Source: Acestrorhynchus altus | Taxonomy: Eukaryota; Chordata; Actinopteri; Characiformes; Acestrorhynchidae | Assembly: GCA_034509495.1 (NCBI GenBank) | Contig: CM067505.1 | Coordinates: 3,221,594-3,285,593, forward strand | Direction: 5' to 3' | Length of the DNA: 64,000 nt | Part shown: positions 10,900-22,467 of the stretch, in pieces | Layout of the letters: every line of letters starts with the position of its first letter | How positions within the stretch are numbered: the stretch's first letter is position 1 | Translations under genes and position numbers: made by a program | Notes under the pieces: generated by a model | Database searches by the model: none | Seen by the model: only the letters and a program-made list of their open reading frames with translations | Told to the model about the DNA's origin: nothing

Positions 10900-11364
10900 T
10901 TCGGGGGTGGAGAGGAAAATGCATGTCATTGAAATACTGAATCAATGGAGGGTGATCAGGTGCAGGTCTCTCAAAGTGCATGGTCATCCAGTCATCAACA
11001 GTCCAGTTTTTGTGCTTCTTCTCCCACTGTAACTGGGCAACTTTGTGATCAGAAGTGAGCAAAGGCCTCCATATGTTTGTGGTCTGCAGTTCCTGGCGGT
11101 CCCTGGCTGTCAGTTTTGTCTTGCAACCACAATTCTGACGAGAAGTTCCTGTCGACTGGTAGACCTGACCTGCTCCTTCCTCCACACTATGGGCTTTGGT
11201 GGCCCAAATGAGACCACCTGCACTGTACCACCTCTTCTCAATCTATAAATTCTGTCACACACCCTGCGGGTATTTATTGCAGGATGGTCCATGTGCAACT
11301 CAGCTCAAGTTACTTTAAAACTAAACAAGCAGCGTGACTTATTTTGTACGGGGAGCTTTCATGC

Positions 11365-11365
<1 letters not shown>
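10900..11365. other. Intergenic, nothing recognised
   Basis: Mixed-composition DNA with no long plausible frame and no repeat that I can name. Confidence 0.35.
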
Positions 11366-11366
<1 letters not shown>

Positions 11367-11415
<49 letters not shown>

Positions 11416-11417
11416 TT

Positions 11418-11443
<26 letters not shown>
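11367..11443. repeat. (CT)n microsatellite
   Basis: About 37 CT units with a ccctcttt interruption at 11411-11418. Confidence 0.95.
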
Positions 11444-11448
<5 letters not shown>

Positions 11449-11599
11449 TCACAGCTCAGTGCTAAACGTCACTGAATTGATGGAAGAAAATGAGGAGCTT
11501 GGAGGAGAATTGACAAGCGAAGATGAGAGTACAGTTTTCTGGCATGTGTACAACAGATACACACACACACACACACACACAGAGGCCTGTGGGTGTGAT

Positions 11600-12480
11600 G
11601 GTAGTGTAAGAAAGCTCATTTTGGGTAGAGCACAGCGGGTGTTTAATACGTCCCCCAATTGCTGCAGGGTCCATAGTCTGGAGAGAGTTTTTTTTCTCTC
11701 CTCTGGAGCCCAGAAACCACCCCAAAGAAACTCGCTCTGCCAAAAAACACCTACGCTTACCCCCCTCTCACTCTCCACTGAAAGCCCACAGACGAGCATT
11801 CTCAGCCAGTTCCAAAACAGCTGTCAGCAGTGTGTGCAAACAGCTAACCCAGTAGTGAGCATCCCCCAGAGATTAGTCTGTGTTCCACCACCGGTGGTGA
11901 ACGTCCAGAGCTGAAAAATACCAGAACACAGCTGTTTCGGTGGGTCTGTATTCAGAATACAGTTACAGTTCACGCAGACGTTGGAGCAGTCTGTGTTACA
12001 AATGATTCTTCATATTTGTGTAGAGCCTTTTAATATTTGAGCCAAATTATTATTATTTAAATTTCTACCTTCTACACTTTGAAAGAAGTGAAGAACATGC
12101 CTTCATGGCCAGTATGGAAGAGGAGGGAAAGGTGAGCTGCTTTTCACTGAAGTCGATCTATAACCAAGAGAATATGAGACGGGAATAAAACCACTGCATG
12201 CAGCACAACTTCAGATGTGAGGCATCGGTCAGAACCAGAGCAGTGTGCCTGACTCGGACACAAAATCTGGGGCCACAAAATGTGGTCTTGAGGCTCGACT
12301 CGTTAGCCGTATTAGTGTTAAGGTGATCTAGGTCACCTAAAGGTGCCACTACCCTATCAAAATAGCTGACAGAGGCTACTTTTGGGTAGCGTGCCTCTTG
12401 GTGAGAGATCACTGGCTGCCTCAACGATACACTCACGGACATTCTGCCCAACTTACAGACTCTATTAATACAGAAAGGGA
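11600..12480. other. Intergenic, nothing recognised
   Basis: An (AC)n of about 11 units lies just upstream at 11560-11581. The rest has no recognised repeat or exon. Confidence 0.35.
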
Positions 12481-12484
12481 CACA

Positions 12485-12560
12485 TTGTTGGACTAGGAGA
12501 AGCAGGATGGTAATTTGAACCAACGACCTGCCATCTAGGCCGTTCAGTTGCAGGTGTGGG
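12485..12560 (-). repeat. tRNA-type SINE head fragment
   Basis: On the minus strand 'gcaggtcgttggttcaaattacc' resembles a Pol III B box (GGTTCRANNCC), as in tRNA-derived SINEs. No complete element was delimited. Confidence 0.35.
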
Positions 12561-12561
12561 A

Positions 12562-13035
12562 GTTGGTAAGGTAAGGATTTTGGTTGATTATCACCCCACC
12601 TCATCCCCAACAGCCCAACTCATTCCCAAAGTACTGGATGGAGCTCCATCATTCCAGAGAGCATGGTTCTACTGCTCCACAGCTCAATGCTGGGGGGCTT
12701 TAAACTTCTCTACCCAGCCCACATGCTCATGTGTAGTTCAGATGGGTTGAACGTGGGGTAGGTGTGAAGAGGTTCTGAGTGGGTTTGTGCATGTGTTGTT
12801 ATTGGCACCCAGTTGGGCTTCCCAAGTGGGCTCAATGTGCAGGGTTCAACTCAGATGATGCCCATGTTAAACCCCTCCCGGTCCTATTACGGACATTGGT
12901 GGGCATCCATATGTGCCGACATGAAACCCATGGACAAAACATTCTTGTTCCCAGCAGGCATGTTCATGTTTGTCTGCTCCAGAGAGTCCTATGATACTGG
13001 CGGTGCTTCTGTAAAGGGACTAGACAAGTGTTTGG
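12562..13035 (-). repeat. R1 repeat copy split by a nested insertion
   Basis: R1 internal sequence ('tggatggagctccatcattccagag...gctccacagctcaatgctgggg') runs from 12562 to about 12725, and R1 resumes at about 12957 ('tgttcatgtttgtctgctccagagagtccta...gggactagacaag'). The roughly 230 bases between are foreign: a Gly/Pro-like 'cccagttgggcttcccaagtgggctc' texture with repeated 'catgggt/cccatg' words. Confidence 0.65.
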
Positions 13036-13429
13036 ACCCGTTTGGAATGCATTCATTTTCCTGTTTTCAGGATTCAGCCGACACTAGCTTTCTCAAGGCG
13101 TTCTGCTCAAACCCTGTAAACGTCTTCAGCTTATTTGAAAAGGCAGAGTTGGCAGGCTGAGCTGCTGTTACATGACTGCAGCAATACCATAAGGGAAGTC
13201 GATAAGATTATGGTGTTAGGCAGTCATTTTCACACATAAGCGTTCTCTTCATCACTCCGGAGCAGTCAATAGCTTCGACTCAATCAGTGCTAATGCAGGG
13301 AAAGACACATAACTGAGCAATTAAATAACAATGAGTTCAGTGTGTGCTCACACATCATACCACACCAGCACACACACACACACTTGAACTCATATAGAGT
13401 GTACAGTCTCGCGTCTACTCTAGTACGTG

Positions 13430-13800
13430 TCCAAAAGTATCTATACACCCCTTCTAATCAATTTCTGCTTCAAGCTGCACTGATTTCTGACCCAGATCTA
13501 CACAAAGAGCATCAACCACTAGTATAGGATTGTAATAGTAAGGTCACTCTAACCAGTGCCAAGTCTCTGGAAGTGACAGTCCTCCATCTGATGCCTCTGG
13601 GATGAGTTGGAACAACACAGCCGGTCACCCAACGTCAGAACATGACCTCAGTAGTACTTACAGTAGCTGTATAATGCGGTTAGATCTTCACAGCAGATCT
13701 TCAACCTTCTCAGATGATTAGACGCTACATCTTTAGGAACGTGAGAAATGACTTATTAATACATTTGATTTGAGAAGAAATGTTGGACCAGCAGGTGTCT
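13430..13800 (+). repeat. Diverged R1 repeat copy
   Basis: It starts 'gtgtccaaaagtatctatacacc' and ends 'gaccagcaggtgtctgcaaacttta', matching the R1 left and right termini in forward orientation. The interior includes the 'gggatgagttgga' landmark. Confidence 0.6.
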
Positions 13801-14520
13801 GCAAACTTTAAGACAAACCTTTCTATCCAGAAAATGGACCTCTGTCCGGCTTTCAATGTGGCTGAAATGTTCCCACGTCTAGTGTCAGGCCTTCTCAGAA
13901 GATTAGAGGCTGATCCTGAAGCAAAGGTTGAGGGGTGCTTATGAATACCTGTCGGAAGAAGGTATATCCAGAAAATGACATCGAGGATGTTCTCAGTGTG
14001 GCGGAATGCAATCAACATCTAGTGTGAAGCCTTCTCAGAACATTAGAGGCTGGTCCTGAAGTAAAAGGGGGATTATATATTATTACCTTTCAAAAGCAGG
14101 TCTGTCCAGAAAATGACCTAAGTGGCTGAATGCAATCAAGTCCTTACAGCAATGTTCCAGTATTTAGAGTGAAGCCTTCCCAGAGGAGTCGAAGCAGTAA
14201 AGGCATATTATTCATTACCTTTTGATATGAGAAGGCACATTGGACCAGAAGGTGTCCATAAACCTTTGGACAAACCTTTAATCCTAATCCTCATCCTAAC
14301 CCTGTTTTTCATTATCAGCTGTTTACAACAAAATCAGGTCATTTCTGAACAGACGATGACCTCATTAATGCTTTCAGTGTGGCTGAATGCAATCATACCT
14401 TCACAGCTATATTCCAGCATATAGTGCGAAAGGCTCCCCAGAAGAGTAGAAGCAGATTTGAGAACTTTGTGGTGTCCACACATTTATGGCCAAAACTTTA
14501 ACTCCTAACCCTGTTCTATA
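13800..14520 (+). repeat. Tandem degenerate copies of the R1 3' half
   Basis: The same ordered landmarks return several times: 'tccagaaaatgac' at about 13825, 13966, 14106 and 14550; 'gtggctgaatgcaatca' near 13857, 14000, 14122 and 14380; 'agccttct/cccagaa' near 13887, 14027, 14173 and 14430. Each block ends with an R1-like 'gtgtcc' terminus. Unit length is irregular, roughly 110-260 bases. Confidence 0.6.
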
Positions 14521-14585
14521 GGGTTTCCTGCAGAATCAGATCATATCTGTCCAGAAAATGTACAAAAACAAAACGTACCATAATG

Positions 14586-14586
<1 letters not shown>

Positions 14587-14645
<59 letters not shown>
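14587..14645. repeat. (GT)n microsatellite
   Basis: 59 bases of uninterrupted GT. Confidence 0.97.
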
Positions 14646-14649
<4 letters not shown>

Positions 14650-14780
14650 CCCTTGTCTAGCTGTTAATCTGTTTGACGTTGTTTTTGAAAGCTTTCCAAT
14701 GGGCTCCCAATTCAGCGTCTCGTGACTGAGCACACATCTGTCTCTTATACTACAAATGCCATTCACGCAGAAACCCACCA

Positions 14781-14781
<1 letters not shown>

Positions 14782-14815
<34 letters not shown>
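14782..14815. repeat. (CA)n microsatellite
   Basis: About 17 units, followed by an A-rich run to 14855. Confidence 0.95.
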
Positions 14816-14819
<4 letters not shown>

Positions 14820-14945
14820 AACAGAACTGAAAGACAAAAAAAATAAAAAAATAACAACACCAGAGAGACCAAACTCAAACTCAGAGTCTGAGTGGCAGCT
14901 CACTGACCAGCATCAGCATGTGACGTGTTTATATTGTGCGCAGGG

Positions 14946-14946
<1 letters not shown>

Positions 14947-15022
<76 letters not shown>
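14947..15022. repeat. (GT)38 microsatellite
   Basis: 76 bases of pure GT, among the longest perfect arrays here. Confidence 0.97.
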
Positions 15023-15026
<4 letters not shown>

Positions 15027-15222
15027 CTGAAGAGAGAGAAGGAGGGAGGGAGGTAGAAGAGGCCTATGACATGCTGATCTGAGAGGCAGAGGGAATTGGG
15101 TGATCTGGTCGAGGTTATTAGTTAGGCTCTGCTAGACCATGTAATAGTCTCACAGTGCAACAGGAAGCTAGTGCTCTAGGCCCACCATCATCTTGACACA
15201 GAGCTGTGGACGACACTCAGCA

Positions 15223-15230
<8 letters not shown>

Positions 15231-15276
<46 letters not shown>
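15231..15276. repeat. (CA)n microsatellite
   Basis: About 23 units after a short CT run. Confidence 0.95.
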
Positions 15277-15280
<4 letters not shown>

Positions 15281-15284
15281 CTGC

Positions 15285-15365
15285 CATAGGCTCTTTAGCC
15301 CCCATGTCCCCACTTTGATAGGAAAACACGGGCATGTTGACATTGTGGGGACATCTTGCTGACCC
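15285..15365. repeat. 'tgtggggac' repeat fragment
   Basis: Contains 'ccatgtccccac' and 'gacattgtggggacat' in inverted arrangement. The same words occur at 38425-38525. This is a short interspersed repeat adjoining a CA microsatellite in both places. Confidence 0.5.
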
Positions 15366-15634
15366 ATCTGATGAAAACATTTCTCAGATGTGTTTATTTC
15401 TGAAAAAAAAGGCTGGTATAAGACATCAGCTGTTAGATTCTGACTCTGAAGTTAAGCTTATAGTCGGGTTTGGTTTTGGATGTGATTCGTAGAGAATACT
15501 GAATAATTCCTGGTAAATACTGTATAATTTGTAGTAGATATTGAATAATTTGTCATCAGTCCATTAGAAGTGTTGGGATGTAGAGCAGAGGACAGATTCA
15601 TGCTTTGTTCTTCTGTATATGAGTAAACATATAT

Positions 15635-15636
<2 letters not shown>

Positions 15637-15698
<62 letters not shown>
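15637..15698. repeat. (GT)n microsatellite
   Basis: About 31 pure GT units. Confidence 0.97.
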
Positions 15699-15699
<1 letters not shown>

Positions 15700-15778
15700 A
15701 GCAGCAGTGTAGGAACTGATGTTGCAGTGCAGTATGTTTGCATTTGTGCTGAATGTGCTGTTCCAGCTCTGAACCTCT

Positions 15779-15790
15779 CACACCCACACA

Positions 15791-15859
<69 letters not shown>
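15779..15859. repeat. (CA)n microsatellite
   Basis: About 40 units with two CCCA interruptions near the start. It lies 80 bases from the GT array, so the pair could fold back (GT against CA). Confidence 0.97.
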
Positions 15860-15861
<2 letters not shown>

Positions 15862-15939
15862 TTTTAACGTGACCCTCTATGGTTTGAAGCCTTGCTCAGC
15901 CAACACCAGAGCCAAACTCTAGTCTTTGAGGAAGATGTT

Positions 15940-16110
15940 ACACTTTGTGGAACATTGTCGGGAGGATTTGATTGCATTCAGCCATGGATGTATTAGTGAG
16001 GTCAGGTGTTGATGTTGGATGATTAGTTCTGCAGTTCCCCAAACTGGGTGGAGCTCCATCGCTCCATAGGACACAATTCCACTGCACCACAGCCCAGTAG
16101 CTTATGTTTG
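15940..16110 (-). repeat. R1 repeat fragment
   Basis: The R1 landmarks tttgattgcattcagc, tattagtgaggtcagg, tgttggatgatta and gggtggagctccatcgctcc appear in reverse-orientation order. Confidence 0.7.
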
Positions 16111-16194
16111 GCTTTGGGAACGGTGACCCTAGGCTTGTGTATAGCTGTCTCACGCTTTCCTATGGAGATTAAATAAGCTGTGAAGCTATTGAAC

Positions 16195-16530
16195 CAGGAT
16201 TATCCTGCTTTTGTTGGAGTAACTCTCTCTACTCTCCAAGGAAGGCTTAAATTCGGATTTTGGAGCATTGCTGTGAGGATTTGATTGCATTCAGCGGCAA
16301 AAACGATCCCATCATCGTTCCAGAGAACACAGATCCACTGCTCTACAGCTCAGTGCTGGGCGACTTCATACCCCTCTAAGCTATGCCTGGCATTAGACAT
16401 GGTGTCAACAGGTTCATGTTTATCTGCTCCAGAGAGTCCTATTTTATTGGCAGTACTTCTCTACAGAGACATGCCGTGTGTGCATTTGCACATCTGTGTC
16501 AGCAATGGGTGCAAGCAGCTTATCTCACCT
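16195..16530 (-). repeat. R1 repeat copy
   Basis: Runs from 'cctgcttttgttggagtaac' through 'attgctgtgaggatttgattgc', 'gctctacagctcagtgctggg' and 'gctccagagagtcctatttta' to 'tgtgtcagcaatgggtgcaa'. Both extreme termini are missing. Confidence 0.75.
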
Positions 16531-16549
16531 TAGCACATCCTCAGCTCCA

Positions 16550-17458
16550 TGTAAAGTAACGGAATGCTTTCGTTAGGACACTTTTGGACATATAGAAAAT
16601 ACAAAAAAACTACCGGAGATCATCGACACCCAGTAGAAATCTGTACTGTTCTGTGAAGTTAGCAGAACTTCTCCTTTAAGTTCAGGTAAGGAAGGTTGTT
16701 TGAGTGGAACAGGCTTAAAGATGTAGTTGAGGATGTGCTACGTTCAGATAAGCAGCTTGTAAGATAAGGTCTAATTCCTAAATGGAGATAAGATTTGCTG
16801 GTGTGATAGGAATTTATGAAAAAAAGTCATGTTGAGGGCTAAAGACAGGATGTTTCTAATCCTATGGCTGGAATTTTCAGATGGATTCCAGATGTTGGAT
16901 TGGTGCATAGAACCTTATATGACCATAATATTCAGCAATGATGATAATACAAATAAACATCAAGAACTCATACTGTCATCAAGCGAAGGCGTGAACATTA
17001 TACTCAACTCAACCAGTGACACCCCCTGACCCCCTACCCGTCCACCACTATGCTGAAATCAGACCGGACTGTGTTGTATGTCGGTGCACCCAGTGGTGGT
17101 GAATGGTGGGCCTGCGGCCCTGTCTGGGTGGTTGGGTCCTGCAATGATCACAGGCAGACTGCAGGGACAGATTACTGGGGGGCCCCCTCCTCTTGAAAAG
17201 GCAGTCTCAAAGGGGGCTCTGTACAAACATCTGTACCCAGGGCCCAAGAAAGGCTATTCATAAATGATGATAAATTGGTCCCGTCTTTGCACTGTCATCT
17301 TTCTTTATTAATCCATCAGTCTCTCCATTAATGCCCCCCGGTCTGTTCCTGTGGTTTTGAGGGACAGTGCCAGAAGTCCTCCAGTGTTGTGAGCCCAGAG
17401 GAACCAACAGAATCAGTTGTTCTGGACTGAGAGGGACAAGTCAAGGCCAAGTGACCCT

Positions 17459-17460
<2 letters not shown>
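16550..17460. other. Intergenic, nothing recognised
   Basis: Contains a GC-rich stretch at 17080-17250 (overlapping frames on both strands, no recognised family) and otherwise AT-rich unique-looking DNA. Confidence 0.35.

Positions 17461-17499
<39 letters not shown>
17461..17499. repeat. (GA)n microsatellite
   Basis: About 19 pure GA units. Confidence 0.96.
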
Positions 17500-17502
<3 letters not shown>

Positions 17503-17680
17503 GCAGGACAGGACAGGAGGAAAATCACATCCTTACTGACCCACACTTAATCCAAGTGCAATTATGAGAGAAAATGGCTCTTTTCCATTACAGGAGATTG
17601 GTGTTGGAGTAAAAATAGGCCGATTAGGCTTATTAGGAGGAGCTGAAGGGAGCTTCCGAGAGCAGCTGGGATCTGATAGG

Positions 17681-17692
17681 TCTCTCTCTCTT

Positions 17693-17760
<68 letters not shown>
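17681..17760. repeat. (CT)n microsatellite
   Basis: About 40 CT units with two TTTCT interruptions near the start. With the GA array 180 bases upstream it forms an inverted purine/pyrimidine pair. Confidence 0.96.
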
Positions 17761-17761
<1 letters not shown>

Positions 17762-18058
17762 ACCCTTAAGTCGCATGCAAATAGATGTCAGACTTGACTA
17801 ACAGTTCTACTGATTCAGGACTCGACCCATGAACAATAAGAGTCTTTCCATTATCCAGACTCAGTGTGTTAAAGGAATAGAAAGTGAGTGTATTTCACTG
17901 ATTTGGGACGCAGCCCCTTTTCTCTTTTTCTCCTAGTGCATGTGTGATATCAGCGTGTAAATACGGCATGACTTCCACCTGGTGCACTGAGCACTTGGTT
18001 CAGGAGCTCCGTCGCATCAACAACATCAAAAATATCAAAGTTTTAGTGCTTTACCCTG

Positions 18059-18097
18059 GCTGGATATACTATGTCCAAATGTTTGTGGACACCCCGC
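18059..18097 (+). repeat. R1 left-terminus fragment
   Basis: 'actatgtccaaatgtttgtggacaccc' matches the R1 5' terminus; the body is absent. Confidence 0.55.
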
Positions 18098-18199
18098 CAA
18101 TACGACTGTCTTTTCAGTGTTTCTACCTTTCTCCTCTGTTGTCTTCGCTCTTCACTCTTCATTCCACCTCTTATCTACCTCTAGTCTGAGCCCTGCTTT

Positions 18200-18554
<355 letters not shown>

Positions 18555-18660
18555 TAAAATGTTATTGTTCAATAGCCTTCACTCTCTGTATCTGATCTAC
18601 ATTGCCTGATTGGTACATATGTAACATTCTCTTAAACACCTCTCTTAACTTCTTCCTGCA

Positions 18661-18676
18661 GGCCCCCTAGTGGCCA
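18661..18676 (-). promoter_or_regulatory. Strong CTCF-type motif
   Basis: The minus strand reads TGGCCACTAGGGGGCC. It matches all 12 positions of the CTCF core CCASYAGRKGGC and the favoured TGG just 5' of it. Known role of such sites: insulator or loop anchor. Occupancy cannot be judged from sequence. Confidence 0.5.
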
Positions 18677-19099
18677 TACTTTTTGATGGTAGAGGCACCA
18701 TCTGGCGGAATCAAGGAAGCCTGTGGGGTCCATGACATTTAAGATGGTTGAACTTCTTGAAACATCTTGCGGTCTGCTCTTCAATCTACTAGGACAGCTT
18801 GACCTGGCCATATTGTAGTATAGCATGAATTTATTGTGTTTTGATCAAAAATGTGCTTTTCCTCCTCGCAAGAACAGTTAAACACTGTTGGAGCTGAAAA
18901 GGCAGGAATTTGAATGAGTTCTAGATAGGACGTTCTTCATAATGCATAACAGTGGTGCACAAATAGCCTGAATGTGCCTTATTACTTTTATTAATTATGT
19001 ATGTATCCAAGGGTTTACTCCTCAGGACCTTCTGAAATGTGAACACTGTGAGCAAGAAAAGTAACAGCTGCTTCCTTCTCATTTTCCTCTCTAACCCAA

Positions 19100-19225
19100 A
19101 CGTCACTAAGCCCCGCCCCCTGACTGATCAGTCAGGGTCTGTATGCAGGTAGAGCATGTTCACATGGACAGAGCAGTAAACATGCACTGGAAGCTCCTTT
19201 GGCATTTAAGTCAGTTGGAGATGAA
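19100..19225. repeat. Interspersed repeat, copy 2 of a pair with 3590-3720
   Basis: Shares 'gccccgcccc', 'tgatcagtcaggg', 'gagcatgt' and 'cagtaaacatgcactggaag...ctcctttggcattt' with the copy near the fn3krp promoter. Same orientation. Confidence 0.6.
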
Positions 19226-19680
19226 TGTGGTTTGTTCTAATATGTGTTTCCTGTCTGTAGGTTTACTCTTATCCTGAGATATGCAGCCTAAAAACAGCAT
19301 GTAACTGCCTGCAAAGTGCAGATCTGGGAGCGAAACCCCATCACAGAAACATCTGCATCTACAACCTTTTCCCTGAAGGCTTCAGAGAGGTCTCTGGATC
19401 TGTCTACGTTCATATCACTAACTTCAATAATCAAGAGCAAACCAAAACAAAAGTACTTTTCCAAATCCCAAATACAAACTCCCATCCACTGTGACCGATT
19501 CTGGGCTTGTTTGGGCAAGGCTCATTACTGTAGATCTGCTTTCACACAGATCGTGACTGATTGTGCATGTATTTTGGCAAAACGTTCACCTGCTTATCAC
19601 TTTTCTTTCCTTTTCTTAGATTCAAACACTCAAGCCTAAAGAATGTCACTTCATTGAGTCATGGCTGTCTGCGCCAGTTC
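19226..19680. other. Intergenic with overlapping short frames, no gene claimed
   Basis: Frames at 19316-19639 (+) and 19288-19518 (-) are ordinary in composition and have no motif I recognise. They overlap on opposite strands, so at most one could be real. No splice or start context supports either. Confidence 0.3.
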
Positions 19681-19684
19681 TCAC

Positions 19685-19925
19685 GTGTCACCTAGAGGGC
19701 TCTAAGTCCCCCCAGCTTTGGGCTGTGGAGCAGTGAAGCTATGGTCTTTGGTGTGATGGAGCTGGCAGATGGCAGGGTGGTATTCCAACATCAGTACCTG
19801 ACCTCACCTCATGACTGAAGGCAATCATATCCTCACCGCAGTATCCAGACGCCTAGTTTAAAGCCTTGCCTGAAGATTGGAGAGCTGTTATTGGAGCAGG
19901 ACCAGCAGGTATCTGCACCTTTACA
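19685..19925 (+). repeat. R1 repeat copy
   Basis: 'ccagctttgggctgtggagcagtg', 'tgatggagct', 'gacctcacctcatgactgaaggcaatcata' and 'aggaccagcaggtatctgcac' follow the R1 forward order. Confidence 0.65.
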
Positions 19926-20303
19926 CTGACAGTCTAGCCATTACGTTTAATAACGCGTGCAGGCGCGAGACTCCGTGGGAGCTGTTCGGCTGCTAGCAGA
20001 ATGTGTGCAGGAGATGTGGATTGTATGCAGCAATAAGCCAGTGATGGTCCTTTGGCCCACACTATACCTCCCCATCCTCACCGAGCCCCCCTTCCTCGTG
20101 CAGATTTCCGATGGGCACGTTTCCCTGAGCAGTGAAGCGGTGTGTATTGTTTAAAAAGCGAGCAAATCTGCGAACCAATCAATAAACAAAGCCCGGCCAG
20201 CGTGTTTGTGGCATCTGGCTTCTGTTTGTTTGCATGCACTGACACTGGCTGCTGCTTTCAGCACCATGACCAGGACCCACTCCAGCATGAATTGGGCATC
20301 ATT

Positions 20304-20305
<2 letters not shown>

Positions 20306-20346
<41 letters not shown>
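20306..20346. repeat. (CA)n microsatellite
   Basis: About 20 pure CA units. Confidence 0.96.
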
Positions 20347-20347
<1 letters not shown>

Positions 20348-20463
20348 CCAGCTTACTCCACTCTCTGGACTCTGTAGTGAGTGTGTGTCTGAAGGAGGGG
20401 GGTAAGAAAAAGGAAAGAAAAAGCAAAGGAGGGTGCTAATGTATTATGGAGAAACACCTGATG

Positions 20464-20464
<1 letters not shown>

Positions 20465-20505
<41 letters not shown>

Positions 20506-20520
20506 CACACACACACACAC
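20465..20520. repeat. Compound (CT)n(CA)n microsatellite
   Basis: About 19 CT units followed by about 8 CA units. Confidence 0.96.
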
Positions 20521-20614
20521 TCTTCCACCCTCCAAGTCTCTTCTTTCTTCTTTCTCCTTTCCTATTCCCTCCCTCTGTTTTTTGCTTTGAGTTTATCCCC
20601 TCTTCCATTTCCAT

Positions 20615-20617
<3 letters not shown>

Positions 20618-20672
<55 letters not shown>

Positions 20673-20706
20673 GTCTGTCTGTCTGTCTATTTCTCTCTCT
20701 CTCTCT
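20618..20706. repeat. (CT)n(GTCT)n microsatellite
   Basis: About 25 CT units, then five GTCT tetramers, then CT again. Confidence 0.96.
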
Positions 20707-20879
20707 GTACCTCTGGGATCTCATTAAGCCACTAACTTCAAATAAATAAAACAAACTGCAGGGACAAAATGAGAGATCTATTAAAAAAAGGAAACGGAGA
20801 GCAAAGCTTTGAGAGAGAGAAAGAAAAGATGAGAGAGAGAGGCTCTTGCAGTCCCCCAGCCCACAGCTCCTCTCCTAAA

Positions 20880-20990
20880 CCCCTGCTAACGCTCTCGTCT
20901 TCCGTCTTTGTTTCCACTGCCTGCCTCTATCGAGACTAATTAATTTCAAACAGGCTTTATTAGCTGACGGCCGGCATTATGGGTGTTACC
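20880..20990. other. Short TAATTA-containing unique block
   Basis: 'gactaattaatttcaaacagg' carries overlapping homeodomain-type cores near 20936-20944 in otherwise GC-balanced unique sequence. Candidate regulatory element only. Confidence 0.25.
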
Positions 20991-21214
20991 AGGCACAGAA
21001 CACACTCACACACACTCACTCACTCTTACACACAACCTGGAGCATAATATCTGTCTCTCAGCGTCTGCATGCCTCTCTTCCTCGCCGCTCTGTCTCGTCA
21101 CACTCTCACTGCCAGCATATAATCACACCAGCAGCCAGACTGAGGCGGGAGACAAGAGGAAAAAAGAGTGAGTAAGAGAAAAGAGAGTGTGAGAGTGGGA
21201 TGGATGCCCCTCTC

Positions 21215-22105
21215 AACCACTCCCCATCAAACTACAGTCGTCCCCCGCTCACCCCATCACACCACACTACTGCCTACTCACACATCAAATGCAATGCTAC
21301 CTACCCACACCTATCACACCACACTATTGCCCTATACCCCATCAGAAATACAATGCTACCCCTACCCACACCTATCACTACACTATTACACTACCCACCA
21401 CAAGCCACACTACTAACCTACCCACACCTATCACACCACACTACTACCCTACTCACCCCCTCAAACCACACTACTATCCTACCCACACCTATCAAACCAC
21501 ACTACTACCCTACCCACCCATCTACACTGCTACCCTACTCACCTCAAACCACACTGCTAACCTACACACCTATCACACCACACTATTACACTACCCACCC
21601 CACCAAAAACCACACTGCAACCTACCCACACCTGTCACACCCTGTGCCTACCCACCCCCATCAAACCACACTCCTCCCCTACTCACCCATCAAACCCACA
21701 CTATAACCTCCACCCATCAAACCACACTCTACTCTACCCACCCATCAAACACACTACTCCCTACCCACCCCATCACACCTACTACCCTACTCACCCCCTC
21801 CAAACCTCACTGCTACCTACCCACCCATCACACCACACTACCCTACTCACCCCTCAAACCACACTACTACCCTACCCACCCCTTATTAAACCACACTACT
21901 ACCCCTATACCCCCTCCAAACCACACTACTACCCTACCCACCCCATCAAACCACACTCCTACCGTACCCACACCTATCACACCACAGTACTACCCTACTC
22001 ACCCCCTCAAACCACACTACTACCCTACCCACCCCATCAAACCACACTCCTACGTACCACCTATCACCACAGTACTGCCTGCTGCCCCTCAAATATGCTC
22101 CTCCC
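21215..22105. repeat. Minisatellite, ~30-bp C/A/T unit, nearly G-free
   Basis: About 890 bases built from variants of 'accacactactaccctaccc' plus 'accccatcaa' or 'cacacctatcac'. Unit length is about 28-33 bases. The plus strand almost lacks G across the array. Reading frames of 168 and 280 codons here translate to repeated Thr/Pro/His/Tyr words and are by-products of the array. Confidence 0.9.
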
Positions 22106-22224
22106 TACTCATCACTCTACTAACAACATAATAATATCCTAATAGTAATACTATTTATTAATTGAGAGTATCGTAACTTGAATTATGTTTTGTCAACACT
22201 GTGAACAGTCAAGGCCAATAAAGT

Positions 22225-22225
<1 letters not shown>

Positions 22226-22257
<32 letters not shown>
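22226..22257. repeat. (GA)n microsatellite
   Basis: About 16 GA units. Confidence 0.95.
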
Positions 22258-22260
<3 letters not shown>

Positions 22261-22361
22261 AAGAAATGGTGATTTTGTGGGAGAGTGTATTGATTCTCTT
22301 TTCCTCCTGGGCTGCCTTTCTGTACCCCTTCTATTATTAGTTTACAGGCACAAAAACAGCT

Positions 22362-22417
22362 GAGAGAGAGAGAGAGAGAGATGGGGAGAGAGAGAGGGAG
22401 AGAGAGGGAGAGAGAGA

Positions 22418-22467
<50 letters not shown>

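Noticed and set aside
10661..11185. 174-codon minus-strand reading frame
   Set aside because: Composed mainly of Arg/Lys/Glu/Gly from the purine complement of a CT-rich tract; no domain, splice or conservation evidence.
19288..19639. Opposed frames that might be an exon
   Set aside because: Both strands open, no recognised motif, and no convincing splice sites around either.
21215..22105. Possible CRISPR-like array
   Set aside because: No constant repeat separated by unique spacers; a degenerate eukaryotic minisatellite in a vertebrate genome.
21289..22131. 280-codon reading frame, Thr/Pro/His/Tyr-rich
   Set aside because: It tracks the 30-base minisatellite unit exactly; overlapping frames are equally long.
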